Assembly: GCA_003169835.1 (NCBI GenBank) | Contig: PNAI01000050.1 | Coordinates: forward strand, 1-64,000 | Length of the DNA: 64,000 nt | Direction of reading: 5' to 3' | DNA from: Hyphomicrobiales bacterium | GTDB taxonomy: Bacteria; Pseudomonadota; Alphaproteobacteria; Rhizobiales; Xanthobacteraceae | Shown: positions 25,328 through 33,310 of the stretch, in pieces | Layout of the letters: each line of letters opens with the position of its first letter | Numbering within the stretch: position 1 is the first letter of the stretch | Translations under genes and position numbers: made by a program | Notes under the pieces: model-generated | What the model was told of the DNA's origin: nothing | Seen by the model: only the letters and a program-made list of their open reading frames with translations | Databases searched by the model: none

Positions 25328-26590
25328 TCAGCGGTGCTTCTTCTGCGGTGCCTGGACGTTTGGCGCGGAAGCCTGCGATGCCACGCGCTGCTTGAGCAGC
25401 GCAACGAAGCGCTCCTCCGCCATCGGCTGGCCGAGCAGGAAACCCTGACCGAGGTCGCAACCCATACCCGCCAGCGCCGTCACGTCCGAGGCCTTCTCCA
25501 CGCCGATGCCGACCGCCAGGGCACCGAAGCTGTGCGCCATGTCGATCACCGTCTTGCAGATCGAGGCATTGACCTTGTCCGCGCTGCAATCGGTGACGAA
25601 GACGCGATCGAGCTTCATTTCGGCAAACGGGATATCCTTGACCTTCATCAAGGATGACACCCCGCGGCCGAAATCGTCGATCGCCAGCTTGATATTGAAT
25701 TCCTGAAATTTTTTAGCGATTTCGCTGGCATGTTCGATGTTGCTGATAATCTGCTCTTCAGTGACGTCGATGATCAGCCCCGCCCAGCCGTTGGCTTGGG
25801 GACGATAGGTGCTCACGATCTTGGTCACCGGTACTGTGACCAGGGCGTCCATGTTCATGTTCACGGCAATCCGCAAATTGACGCCGAGCTGGGAGAAGTT
25901 CAGTCCGGCCTTTAGCACCCGCACAAGGGTCTGCTCGGCGAGCGCCAGCAGGGTCGCTTCATCCGCCCCCGGCATGAAAGCGCTCGGCGGCAGTACGCCG
26001 TGTTCGGGGTGCCGCGCGCGCGCAAAGGCTTCGAGGCCGACCAGTTGCTTTTTGCGCAGGTTGATTTTCGGCTGATACCAAGTCTCGATCCAGCCGTTCT
26101 TGAGCGCCTCGTCAAGCCGCACGCGTGCCGCTACGGCGGCCCGGTCACCGAGCTTTTCCGCCTGCAGGATATTCTTGATCGCGGCTGCCTCAAACGGTTT
26201 CTTCAGCACCGGCAGCATGCGCAGCTTGTTCTGCTCGCCAATCTTCTTGAGGTTTTCGAGCACGACGAGGCCCTGCTGGCTCATCAATTGCACCGCGCCG
26301 GCGAAACGCGCTTTTGCGAGCCCCTCGAGCGTTTTGACCACGTCGTTCGTATCGAGGCCGACATTGAGAAACACCAAGTTTCCTGGCCGCCCCAGCCGTT
26401 CAACGCGAAAATTTAAGCAGTCGGAATATTCGACAGCATCAACGCCCGCGCCCTGCAGGATCAGGGATAGGAAATGTCGAATTTTTGGGTTTTCATCGAC
26501 GACGAAGCACAGCGGAGTCACCGGCTTCGCCGCGCTCACGCGTGCGGTGTCCGTTTGGGGAGATATGCTCAGATTGCTCGTCGCGGACAT
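25328..26590 (-). CDS. REC-EAL response-regulator-like protein with degenerate active sites
   Basis: 420 residues. The receiver-like domain (about 24-140) has D32-E33 and K130-K131, but the phospho-acceptor position is Asn76 (VFLNVGL). The EAL domain (about 155-400) keeps E187 (in EAF), N244, D305-D306 (AIDDFGRG), K326, E365 and Q382. However, ELTE is DVTE, and the first Glu of the EGVE motif, the general base of active phosphodiesterases, is Ile362 (GIGVEK). Both halves therefore look non-catalytic; it may bind c-di-GMP or a partner instead of hydrolysing it. The C-terminal tail is Pro/Gln/Lys-rich. Its stop lies 45 bp from the convergent complex I gene. Confidence 0.88.
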   Translation of the reverse strand: MSATSNLSISPQTDTARVSAAKPVTPLCFVVDENPKIRHFLSLILQGAGVDAVEYSDCLNFRVERLGRPGNLVFLNVGLDTNDVVKTLEGLAKARFAGAVQLMSQQGLVVLENLKKIGEQNKLRMLPVLKKPFEAAAIKNILQAEKLGDRAAVAARVRLDEALKNGWIETWYQPKINLRKKQLVGLEAFARARHPEHGVLPPSAFMPGADEATLLALAEQTLVRVLKAGLNFSQLGVNLRIAVNMNMDALVTVPVTKIVSTYRPQANGWAGLIIDVTEEQIISNIEHASEIAKKFQEFNIKLAIDDFGRGVSSLMKVKDIPFAEMKLDRVFVTDCSADKVNASICKTVIDMAHSFGALAVGIGVEKASDVTALAGMGCDLGQGFLLGQPMAEERFVALLKQRVASQASAPNVQAPQKKHR

Positions 26591-26817
26591 GTTGTGCGGC
26601 CAAGCGAATTTCTGGCGCGGAGCGCCCTATCAAAAATTAAAATGCTCACAAATTTGTTAATTATCGGTAGTTAGCCAGCTTTGGAGCCAATAGGGGCGTG
26701 TTCCCGCACAGGTCGCGTAGAGGTGTGTTGGTTGCCTGCGTTCAAGCCAATATATGAATATATAGTGACAGCATCCGCCGCATGGTGCGGCGCGGTTTCA
26801 TCCTGGCAGCATCACCC

Positions 26818-27216
26818 ATGACCTCCAACATTCGCTTTCTCAATCCCGACGCCATACCAAAACCGGGCGGCTACACCCACGTTGTCGAGGTCACCGGACC
26901 CGGCCGCATTGTTTACATTGCCGGTCAGCTCGGCTTTGGCCGCGATGGCAAGGTCGGCGACTTCCGGGCGCAAGCGGTTCAAGCGTTCGAAAACTTGAAG
27001 GCAGCGCTCGCGTCCGTCGGTGCGACCTTCGACCATGTGGTCAAGCTCAACAATTATCTCGTCGACATCCGCAAGAACCTGCCGGTCTATCGCGAGGTGC
27101 GCGATAAATACGTCAACACCGCTTCGCCGCCGGCGAGCACGACCATCGGCATCCCGGCGCTAGCGCGCGAGGATGCGCTCTACGAGGTCGAAGCGGTGGT
27201 AATGTTGCCGCGCTAA
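26818..27216 (+). CDS. ridA: RidA (YjgF/YER057c/UK114) family protein
   Basis: About 132 residues. RidA trimers hydrolyse reactive enamine/imine intermediates from PLP enzymes. Motifs are PGRIVYIAGQLGFGRDGKV, QAVQAFENLKAALASVGATFDHVVKLNNYLVD and SPPASTTIGIPALAREDALYEVEAVV. The residue before GIPAL is Ile where active RidA often has the catalytic Arg in the form RxxV, so it may belong to a diverged subgroup (Rid2-7). ATG 26818 gives the standard start; ATG 26782 would add 12 residues. It faces the cupin gene tail to tail. Confidence 0.85.
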   Translation: MTSNIRFLNPDAIPKPGGYTHVVEVTGPGRIVYIAGQLGFGRDGKVGDFRAQAVQAFENLKAALASVGATFDHVVKLNNYLVDIRKNLPVYREVRDKYVNTASPPASTTIGIPALAREDALYEVEAVVMLPR

Positions 27217-27245
27217 TCTCGGCAGTCCGGGAGGGCGGCGGAAAT

Positions 27246-27722
27246 CTAGCCGACGGCGTTGAGCACTTTGCCGCCTGCGGACACCGGCCTTGCGTCGATC
27301 AGCGCGAACGCGATCACGCAAGGCTCTTTTCCGCGGTTGATCCAGTTGTGGATGGTACCGCGCTGGACCAGCACGTCGCCCGCCTTGAGATTTACAACGG
27401 CGCCGTCGAGGTCCATGTCGATTTCGCCCGACATCACCACGGCATAGTCGATGGAATCCGTGCGGTGATTGCGCGGTACGACGCCGGGGCCGAACTCAAC
27501 GACGCGAAACACGGAGCCGCCGGGCAGGGTGGTGCCGGTCTTGCGAGTGGAGCCGTCGAAGTCGCCGTCGTTGCTGGCCGGCTGCGTGTCGGTCGTCCAC
27601 ACCACCACGGCGGATTGTTGCGGCCGGCTCGAGGTAATGTTCTTCGCGATCTCGTCGATTTGGACCGTGGCGCGCCCGTTTGAATCATGTCCGGTAATCA
27701 CCCGCCGTATCCGCAATGTCAT
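27246..27722 (-). CDS. cupin-domain protein
   Basis: 158 residues from ATG 27722 (CGGAG eight bases upstream). One small-beta-barrel cupin: FGPGVVPRNHRTDSIDYAVVMSGEIDMDLDG is motif 1, with NHR in place of HxH and one late Glu, and GDVLVQRGTIHNWINRG is motif 2 with a His. Metal binding is likely but may lack one ligand. It follows the class II aldolase by 62 bp on the same strand, so joint expression is likely. The substrate is unknown. Confidence 0.85.
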   Translation of the reverse strand: MTLRIRRVITGHDSNGRATVQIDEIAKNITSSRPQQSAVVVWTTDTQPASNDGDFDGSTRKTGTTLPGGSVFRVVEFGPGVVPRNHRTDSIDYAVVMSGEIDMDLDGAVVNLKAGDVLVQRGTIHNWINRGKEPCVIAFALIDARPVSAGGKVLNAVG

Positions 27723-27784
27723 TGTTCTACTCCGATGTTGCTGCACCCGCCGTGAGCGCTTGGTGTTTGCTTTCTGCATCGCCG

Positions 27785-28549
27785 TTAGCCGGCCTTGTAG
27801 CCCGAGCGGTCGAAGTTCTCCAAGGTCGCCTGGTATTGTTTGGGTACTTCGCACCCGCACCGCAGGTGCCAACGCCGGACCAGATAACTGAAGGCATTGC
27901 CTTGCGAGTCGCTGCGGTTGGTGCGCGTGCGCTTGGCCTTGAGCTCTTCTTCCTTGACGAACAGCTTCGGTCCGCCGGCGGCTTCGGCAAGCATCTGAAT
28001 CCGGCACGCGCGCTCGAGTTTTATCGCCAGAAAGACGGCCTCCTCGATACTCCGGCCGGCCGTGACGATGCCGTGATTGCGCAGGATGACGACGTTGCCG
28101 GACCCAAGGCAATTTGCCACCGCGCGGCCGCGCGGCTGGTCGGTGATGAGGTCGGTCGTTTCGGAAAACACCGGCACGCCGGCCGAAAACATAGTGCCGT
28201 CATTGCTCATGGCCGCGAGCGGTTTGCCGAGCGAGGAGAATGCGATCGCCTGCTCTGGGTGCGTGTGCAGCACGGCGTTGACGTCCGGCCGTGCCCGCAT
28301 GATCTCGGAATGGATGTAGACCTCGTTATGGCGCGGCCAGTCGCCGGCGGTCTTATCGCCCTCGATGTCCACGGTGATGATGTTGTCGGCCGTGAGTTCC
28401 TCAAGGCCGATGCAGCCCGGCTTCATCAGGAAACGTCCCGAACCATCCGGCAATCGCGCCGAGATGTGGCCCCAGACGTAGTCGCCTTGGCCTTCGTCGA
28501 CCAGAACACGGCCGGCATGGATGAGTTTTTCGCGAAGAGCTTCGGTCAT
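27785..28549 (-). CDS. class II aldolase/adducin family protein
   Basis: 254 residues, a zinc-dependent aldolase or decarboxylase of the L-fuculose-phosphate aldolase family. Features: GQGDYVWGHISARLPDG (substrate loop), FLMKPGCIGLEEL, zinc ligands in VLHTHPEQAIAFS and the third His in ILRNHGIVTAG. The C-terminal ~50 residues (RWHLRCGCEVPKQY) extend past the core. It lies between a cupin and a quinone oxidoreductase on one strand. Family certain, reaction unknown. Confidence 0.88.
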   Translation of the reverse strand: MTEALREKLIHAGRVLVDEGQGDYVWGHISARLPDGSGRFLMKPGCIGLEELTADNIITVDIEGDKTAGDWPRHNEVYIHSEIMRARPDVNAVLHTHPEQAIAFSSLGKPLAAMSNDGTMFSAGVPVFSETTDLITDQPRGRAVANCLGSGNVVILRNHGIVTAGRSIEEAVFLAIKLERACRIQMLAEAAGGPKLFVKEEELKAKRTRTNRSDSQGNAFSYLVRRWHLRCGCEVPKQYQATLENFDRSGYKAG

Positions 28550-28602
28550 GGGGGCCGTCCTGGTTGCTGTTTGGGTTTGGCAGAAGTTTGTGACGCGTGT
28601 GC

Positions 28603-29577
28603 TTACGGAATAAGTACGATTGATCCAGTTGTCTTGCGCGCTTCGAGGTCTCGGTGCGCCTGCGCGGCATCCTTAAGCGCATAGGTGCCATTGATCTCGA
28701 TGCGCACCTTGCCGTTACGCACCATTTCAAAGAGATCATTGGCGGTCGCGAGCAGCTCCGCGCGCGTTGTCGTGTAGTCCCCAAGGCTGGGATGGGTGAG
28801 GAAGATCGAGCCAAGCTGGCCAAGCCGGCGCGGCGGCACCGGATCGGGGTCGCCAGACGCTTCCCCAAACGATGCCAGCACGCCGCGGCGGCGCAATGAG
28901 CGTAGCGAACCCTCGAAGGTCGACTTGCCGATGGAATCGTAGACCACCGGCACACCCTGGCCGCCGGTCAGCGCCCGCACGCGCTCGGCGAAATCATCCC
29001 GCGGGTAAACGAACACGTGGTCGCAGCCATGCGCGCGCGCCACTGCTGCCTTCTCGTCGCTGCCGACGGTGCCGATGACCGTTGCGCCAATATGTTTGGC
29101 CCACTGGCACAATATGAGACCAACACCGCCCGCTGCCGCATGCACCAAGACCGTGTCGCCCGGGTTGACCTTGTAGGTCTCGTGCAGCAGATAACGCGCC
29201 GTCATGCCGCGGATCATCATCGCAGCGGCAGTGCGCGCTTCGATCGCGTCCGGCAGTTTGACCGCGCGCGCCACCGGCACGACGCGACTCTCGGCATAGG
29301 CGCTGTCCGGCCCGGCGACGCAGGCAATGCGGTCGCCAATCGAAAAGCCGCTTACCTCCCCACCGATGGCGTCGATGATGCCGGCGCTTTCCATGCCGAG
29401 CCCTGAAGGAAACGTCCGGATCGCGTGCTGCCCGCGCCGCACCAAGATGTCGCGAAAATTGACCGCGATCGCCTCGTGACGAATGCGGATTTCGCCCGCG
29501 CCCGGCTTCGGCATGTCCACGTCTTCGAAGCGAAGCACTTCAGGGCCGCCGGTCTGGTAAAAGCGGAACGCCTTCAT
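28603..29577 (-). CDS. zinc-free MDR-type quinone oxidoreductase (NADPH:quinone reductase)
   Basis: 324 residues, medium-chain dehydrogenase/reductase of the QOR type. The N-terminal GroES-like part has PKPGAGEIRIRHEAIAVNFRDILVRRG and GMESAGIIDAIGGEV. The nucleotide fold is VLVHAAAGGVGLILCQWAKHIGA followed by TVGSDEKAAVARAHGCDHV. No zinc-binding Cys set is present. It reduces quinones or alpha,beta-unsaturated carbonyls with NADPH. First gene of the minus-strand trio with the class II aldolase and the cupin; 53 bp separate it from the aldolase. Confidence 0.92.
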   Translation of the reverse strand: MKAFRFYQTGGPEVLRFEDVDMPKPGAGEIRIRHEAIAVNFRDILVRRGQHAIRTFPSGLGMESAGIIDAIGGEVSGFSIGDRIACVAGPDSAYAESRVVPVARAVKLPDAIEARTAAAMMIRGMTARYLLHETYKVNPGDTVLVHAAAGGVGLILCQWAKHIGATVIGTVGSDEKAAVARAHGCDHVFVYPRDDFAERVRALTGGQGVPVVYDSIGKSTFEGSLRSLRRRGVLASFGEASGDPDPVPPRRLGQLGSIFLTHPSLGDYTTTRAELLATANDLFEMVRNGKVRIEINGTYALKDAAQAHRDLEARKTTGSIVLIP

Positions 29578-29626
29578 CGCTCAATCTCCCGCCGCAGTGA
29601 TGCCACGAAAAACGCCGCATGGAAAA

Positions 29627-29688
29627 GGGGCGCAAGAAAGGGGCGCAAGAAAGGGGCGCAAGAAAGGGGCGCAAGAAAGGGGCGCAAG
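29627..29688 (+). repeat. 13-bp tandem repeat, about five units
   Basis: GGGGCGCAAGAAA is repeated four times perfectly plus a partial fifth copy. It lies between two divergent genes, the quinone oxidoreductase and a cupin. Thirteen is not a multiple of three, so it is unlikely to be coding. Copy number could vary by slippage. Confidence 0.9.
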
Positions 29689-29750
29689 GGTGTCTTGCCC
29701 CAGCGGCATTGCCAAGGCAGCATGCGGACGAAAGCGGAGGCGCGACAGCA

Positions 29751-30248
29751 ATGGCTAGAACGAAAATCAAGGCTCGGAGAAGTGCTGCCACGCCACGCAA
29801 GGGTGCCGCACGCTCGGGCGTAAGAAGGAAGGCCGCCGTGAAATCCGCCTCGAAGGCGCGGCCGAAACACAAGTTCCTGGTCAATCGTTTCCGGCCGGCG
29901 GATTTCAAGAGCGACGGCTTGAGAGACTACGCCCACTACCGCGATCTCGGCGTCAAGGATGCAACCCGAGGCATGGTCGTGGCGCATGTCATCCGGCTTT
30001 CCGGGCCTTGCGACCCGAAAGTCGTGTCGAAGGAGCACCTTCACGACACCGAATTCCAGATGATCTATGTGCTCAAAGGCGCGATCACGTCGTCGTTCGA
30101 AGGGCAGGGCACCCACACGATGAAAGCTGGCGACTGCTGGCTGCAGCCGCAACGCATCAAGCACAAGGTGCTCGACTATTCCGACGATTGCGAATTGCTC
30201 GAGATCGTCATGCCGGCCGATTTCAAGACGGTCGAGCTGGAAAAGTGA
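29751..30248 (+). CDS. cupin-domain protein with basic N-terminus
   Basis: About 165 residues from ATG 29751 (CGGAGG upstream). The first 40 residues are strongly basic (ARTKIKARRSAATPRKGAA), then a cupin: SKEHLHDTEFQMIYVLKGAITSSFEG holds the HxH-x-E ligands and GDCWLQPQRIKHKVLDYSDDCELLEIVMP the final His. The segment FRPADFKSDGLRDYAHYRDLGVKDA precedes it. It lies 12 bp ahead of the FAH-family hydrolase, so they should be co-transcribed. The role is probably enzymatic or sensory in the same catabolic step; the function is not known. Confidence 0.85.
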   Translation: MARTKIKARRSAATPRKGAARSGVRRKAAVKSASKARPKHKFLVNRFRPADFKSDGLRDYAHYRDLGVKDATRGMVVAHVIRLSGPCDPKVVSKEHLHDTEFQMIYVLKGAITSSFEGQGTHTMKAGDCWLQPQRIKHKVLDYSDDCELLEIVMPADFKTVELEK

Positions 30249-30260
30249 TCCGGTGACGCG

Positions 30261-31139
30261 ATGAAACTCTGCCGCTATGACGACGACCGGCTCGGCGTAG
30301 TGATCGCGGACAAGGTGCACGACGTCACCTCAGCGCAAAGCGAGATCAGGGCGTCCGCGCCCTATGCCATGATGGGCGATGCGGTGATTGCCGCGCTGCC
30401 GGCTTGGCGCGCACGACTTGAAAAGATGGCGGTTTCTGCGCCCGGCAAACCGATCGGCGAAGTCAAATTGCTCTCGCCGATTGCGCGGCCGTCGAAAGTC
30501 ATGGCGGCGCCGACCAATTACCGCATGCACGTCGAGGAAATGAGCAAGGGCGAGAACCAAGCGAACAGCGGCGGCCGCTTTCCACTCGACATCGGGACCG
30601 CAGGGATTTTTCTGAAAAGCAATTCTTCGCTGGTCGGGCCCTCGGAAGGCATCCCGTTGCGATTTCCGGACCGGCGCAACGATCACGAAGTCGAGCTGGC
30701 GCTCATCGTCGGCAAGCAGGGCAGCGACATCCCGCGCGCGAAGGCGCTCGATTATGTCGCCGGCTATTGCCTTGGCCTGGATATGACCGTGCGCGGCAAG
30801 GAAGACCGCAGCTTCCGCAAGTCAGTGGATGGCTACACCGTGCTCGGGCCCTGGATGGTGACACCCGATGAAATTCCCAATCCGAACGACGTGCCGCTCT
30901 CGCTCCGGGTCAATGACGAGCTGCGGCAAGAGTCAAATACAAGCTATTTGATCTACGACATCCAGCGGCTGATCGAATTTGCCTCGCAGTTCTATACGCT
31001 CTATCCGGGCGACATTTATTACACCGGCACGCCCGAAGGCGTCGGCCCGGTCAAGCCCGGCGATTGGATTCATTGCCGCTCGGCACCCTCGCTCGGCGAG
31101 CTTCGCATCCAGGTGCGGGCGCACGAAACCGGCTGCTGA
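30261..31139 (+). CDS. fumarylacetoacetate hydrolase (FAH) family protein
   Basis: 292 residues. FAH-fold hydrolase or decarboxylase: PIARPSKVMAAPTNYRMHVEEM, a catalytic region FPLDIGTAGIFLKSNSSLVGPSEG, metal ligands in RRNDHEVELALIVGKQG, DYVAGYCLGLDMTVR, and FYTLYPGDIYYTGTPEGVGPVKPGD. Members cleave C-C bonds in 2,4-diketo acids or decarboxylate oxaloacetate-like acids in ring-cleavage pathways. It pairs with the upstream cupin. The substrate is not deducible. Confidence 0.92.
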   Translation: MKLCRYDDDRLGVVIADKVHDVTSAQSEIRASAPYAMMGDAVIAALPAWRARLEKMAVSAPGKPIGEVKLLSPIARPSKVMAAPTNYRMHVEEMSKGENQANSGGRFPLDIGTAGIFLKSNSSLVGPSEGIPLRFPDRRNDHEVELALIVGKQGSDIPRAKALDYVAGYCLGLDMTVRGKEDRSFRKSVDGYTVLGPWMVTPDEIPNPNDVPLSLRVNDELRQESNTSYLIYDIQRLIEFASQFYTLYPGDIYYTGTPEGVGPVKPGDWIHCRSAPSLGELRIQVRAHETGC

Positions 31140-31262
31140 GCGCGCAAGGGCTGCTCGATACCTCGGCCTGGGGCCGGCCGAGGGCGTGGCGACTTTCTGC
31201 AAGCCATGGGAAGCTCAGCAGACCGGCCAGATGATTCGGTTGGATCTTTAGCGGATTGCCAG

Positions 31263-31934
31263 ATGCCCGAAATTATCATTTTGATCTCTGCCGTCGCCTG
31301 TGTCGGATCGGCCGTTGTCCTTTACTTCCACCGCTCGAATGCCGCGGCGGCCGGGATCACGATCATCAGTTTCATTGCGTGCTTGTATGGTGTCGGGCAG
31401 CGCATTGAACGGGACAATGTCGACGGCAAACCCCTTGGATTTGGTATCGCCGCCGATCGGCGTGCTGCTCAGGATACCGTCATCAACGACGGTGCAATGT
31501 CGCGGCAGCGCCAAGCCGAGGCGGACGCTCGCGACAAAACAAGGAAGCCGGAAGAGCCCGCGGTGATCCGGCGCCAGGTCGAGGCTATTCCCGACGATGT
31601 GGCGAGACAATTGCCGTTGTCACCGCCAAATCAATTGAATGCGCTTGGATCGTCACCTCCCACCGTCGTCATTTCAAGTTTCACGTCGAAGGTGACTGCC
31701 AACAAATACGTCGAAATATCGGGCAGGGTCGTTAACACGAACGAGTTCGCGATCAAGAACGTTGTCGTGAAATGCGGCGACAAAACTTTTGCATCCGCCG
31801 ATGTCAGCGCCAAGGTCGATAAGATCGTGCCGGCAAAATCCGACCTTTATGTCGCGGGATTGCGAATGGGACCGATCAATGTGCATCTCCCGCCGACCAC
31901 TTGCCTCATTGCAAAATTTGACCGCGCGGATTGA
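31263..31934 (+). CDS. membrane-anchored hypothetical protein with a C-terminal beta domain
   Basis: About 223 residues from ATG 31263. Two hydrophobic N-terminal segments (IIILISAVACVGSAVVLYFH; AAGITIISFIACLYGVG) are followed by a charged linker of about 100 residues and a C-terminal domain. That domain contains TANKYVEISGRVVNTNEFAIKNVVVKCGD and resembles FxLYD-like or transport-associated beta-sandwich domains. Function unknown. It ends 28 bp before the 48-bp tRNA fragment that marks the islet border, so it belongs to the chromosome rather than the islet. Confidence 0.75.
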   Translation: MPEIIILISAVACVGSAVVLYFHRSNAAAAGITIISFIACLYGVGQRIERDNVDGKPLGFGIAADRRAAQDTVINDGAMSRQRQAEADARDKTRKPEEPAVIRRQVEAIPDDVARQLPLSPPNQLNALGSSPPTVVISSFTSKVTANKYVEISGRVVNTNEFAIKNVVVKCGDKTFASADVSAKVDKIVPAKSDLYVAGLRMGPINVHLPPTTCLIAKFDRAD

Positions 31935-31962
31935 GCGGCCATTGCAACCGCGTGCGAGTGAG

Positions 31963-32010
31963 TGGCGACCCCGGGTGGACTTGAACCACCGACCTTCAGC
32001 TTAGAAGGCT
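31963..32010 (-). repeat. 48-bp tRNA-Arg 3'-end fragment (distal att site)
   Basis: Identical to 33896-33943, covering CCA end, acceptor 3' strand, T-arm, variable loop and anticodon arm of tRNA-Arg(TCT). Homology stops sharply at 32011. It forms a direct repeat with the intact gene. Confidence 0.92.
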
Positions 32011-32083
32011 AGGGGGATTGCCTGTTATTTCAACGCGAGTTGATACATTTTAAGGGCCAGAAACGGCCAGCAATCGGCCAATT

Positions 32084-32113
32084 GTTGACACTAATTGTAA
32101 TTGTCAGACTAAG
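32084..32113 (+). promoter_or_regulatory. candidate promoter/dyad upstream of islet gene
   Basis: A consensus -35 TTGACA (32085-32090) sits inside an interrupted dyad TGACA-N11-TGTCA (32086-32106), 15-40 bp before the ATG at 32125. The matching -10 is poor (ACTAAG at a 17-bp spacing), so this is tentative; the dyad could be an operator. Confidence 0.3.
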
Positions 32114-32124
32114 CGGGAGCCCAC

Positions 32125-32313
32125 ATGACGCGAGAAGAGCAGAAGCAACAAGAAATCGAGATCACGCCCGAGATGATCGAGGCGGGGCGGGAAGCCTACG
32201 CACAATATGCAGGCGAACTCTCCAGCGATCAGGGCTCCAACTATCCGATAACAGAGATGCTGACGGAAGTGTTTAGGGCGATGGGAGCGCGTCTAAAATG
32301 TTCTGCTCGATAG
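32125..32313 (+). CDS. small acidic hypothetical protein (islet)
   Basis: 62 residues, ATG 32125 preceded by GGGAG. Charged and helical: REEQKQQEIEITPEMIEAGR, then YAQYAGELSSDQGSNYPITEMLTEVFRAMG. The ITPEMIEAG opening occurs in small proteins of phages and plasmids in this class (recalled). It may be an element-encoded accessory protein. Its 3' end overlaps that of the opposite-strand gene by 41 bp. Confidence 0.6.
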   Translation: MTREEQKQQEIEITPEMIEAGREAYAQYAGELSSDQGSNYPITEMLTEVFRAMGARLKCSAR

Positions 32314-32473
32314 CATTGTAACGTCTGCGGTGAAACTTGATGACTTGAATTAATTGCATCATATCTTTTAGCTCCACATACTTAAATTCGTAGACGAGGC
32401 GCTTCTCCGCAGTTATTTGTAGGCGGTAGGATTTTTTCGATTTCTTGCCGACGCTCCACGTATCGTGGATCAC
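32273..32473 (-). CDS. C-terminal part of a split islet gene (RNxxxH-like motif region)
   Basis: 66 residues from GTG 32473, whose GTGA overlaps the stop of the upstream frame. It begins VIHDTWSVGKKSKKSYRLQI. Translated through the upstream A7 run it would read KKSNRVIHDTW, which resembles the RNRxxH-D-W motif that ends many HEPN-type helical proteins, with Ser in place of the Arg. It continues with a Lys-rich beta segment and EFKYVELKDMMQLIQVIKFHRR. It is probably the rest of the protein encoded at 32470-32787, split by a one-base frameshift or joined by -1 slippage. Translational re-initiation is the alternative. Confidence 0.55.
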   Translation of the reverse strand: MIHDTWSVGKKSKKSYRLQITAEKRLVYEFKYVELKDMMQLIQVIKFHRRRYNAIEQNILDALPSP

Positions 32474-32787
32474 CCGGTTGCTTTTTTTGCAAGCTGATTG
32501 GTGGCTTCCGCAAATGAGTTAAGCGCGGCTGCGAGTTTGTTTTTCTTGTCGTCCTTAATGTCGAGCAAGCGGACCAAGGAAATAACGGCATCGAGCCGTC
32601 GCCCTATGTGTGCCAACTGGGCCGTGAGGCATGCGCCCTTTTCCCAATCGAGGCCCGCAAGAACCCATATAGTTCGGTCGATGTAATGCTCTAGAAGCGC
32701 CCATTGACTTGCGACGCCACCGATAGCGCCAAGGATTTCTAATGGAATGTCGACGGGGTCGAGAAATTCAGGCGGCTCAGGTGGCAT
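32470..32787 (-). CDS. N-terminal part of a split helical islet protein
   Basis: 105 residues. Helical, with PVDIPLEILGAIGGVASQWALLEHYIDRTIW, GACLTAQLAHIGRRLDAVISLVRLLD and KLAAALNSFAEATNQLAKK. The pattern (long helices with a closing RNxxxH-like segment in the next frame) suggests a HEPN-like fold; this is inference from pattern only. It ends at TGA 32470, eleven bases after the heptamer A-AAA-AAA, which stands in the correct phase for -1 ribosomal slippage into the downstream frame. Confidence 0.6.
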   Translation of the reverse strand: MPPEPPEFLDPVDIPLEILGAIGGVASQWALLEHYIDRTIWVLAGLDWEKGACLTAQLAHIGRRLDAVISLVRLLDIKDDKKNKLAAALNSFAEATNQLAKKATG

Positions 32788-32833
32788 AACCGGCTCCCAG
32801 AAAAGAACCTGCCTTCAGCGTACCCGAGGGGGG

Positions 32834-33310
32834 TTACGGCCGCCAATCCGGCCGCGCAGTGCCGATAACGCTTCTTCTCGGATGCGAGCAATCTTCTGGG
32901 CGCGCTTCAATGTAATCGGTTGGCATCAGCCGGGCCTGTAGCCAAAGCGTGCGGTTGCGATCGCTGCGCCACTGGAAACGATAACTGACACGCCGCGCTC
33001 CAACGGTGGTCATGGCCAACGCCTCACAGTTTTTGCTCATTCGCGGATTGTTTGCGTCGACCACCAGGATGCCAGTTCCAGATTCTGGACGAGCCGACGA
33101 ATGGCCCATAAGCCGTACTTGTTCCACGGAATAGATTGTCACGCCAACGAGACGCCCTGGTGGTCCGTTGCTGATCGCGTCCTTAACTAGCTTGACCACC
33201 ATTTCGGCGTCAAAGGCCGGTAGCCCGTGCTGATCGAGCGTCTCGGCCGAGGACGAACTGGCTGTCGCGAGCATCACTGCGCCAAAGATTGCTGTTGCGA
33301 AACGTTTCAT
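32834..33310 (-). CDS. secreted hypothetical protein (islet)
   Basis: 158 residues with a Sec signal peptide (MKRFATAIFGAVMLATASSSSAET). The mature part has DAEMVVKLVKDAISNGPPGRL, VTIYSVEQVRLMGHSSARPESGTGILVV and a C-terminal Arg-rich region. Its ATG overlaps the stop of the upstream gene (ATGA), so the two are translationally coupled. No family recognised. Confidence 0.7.
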   Translation of the reverse strand: MKRFATAIFGAVMLATASSSSAETLDQHGLPAFDAEMVVKLVKDAISNGPPGRLVGVTIYSVEQVRLMGHSSARPESGTGILVVDANNPRMSKNCEALAMTTVGARRVSYRFQWRSDRNRTLWLQARLMPTDYIEARPEDCSHPRRSVIGTARPDWRP

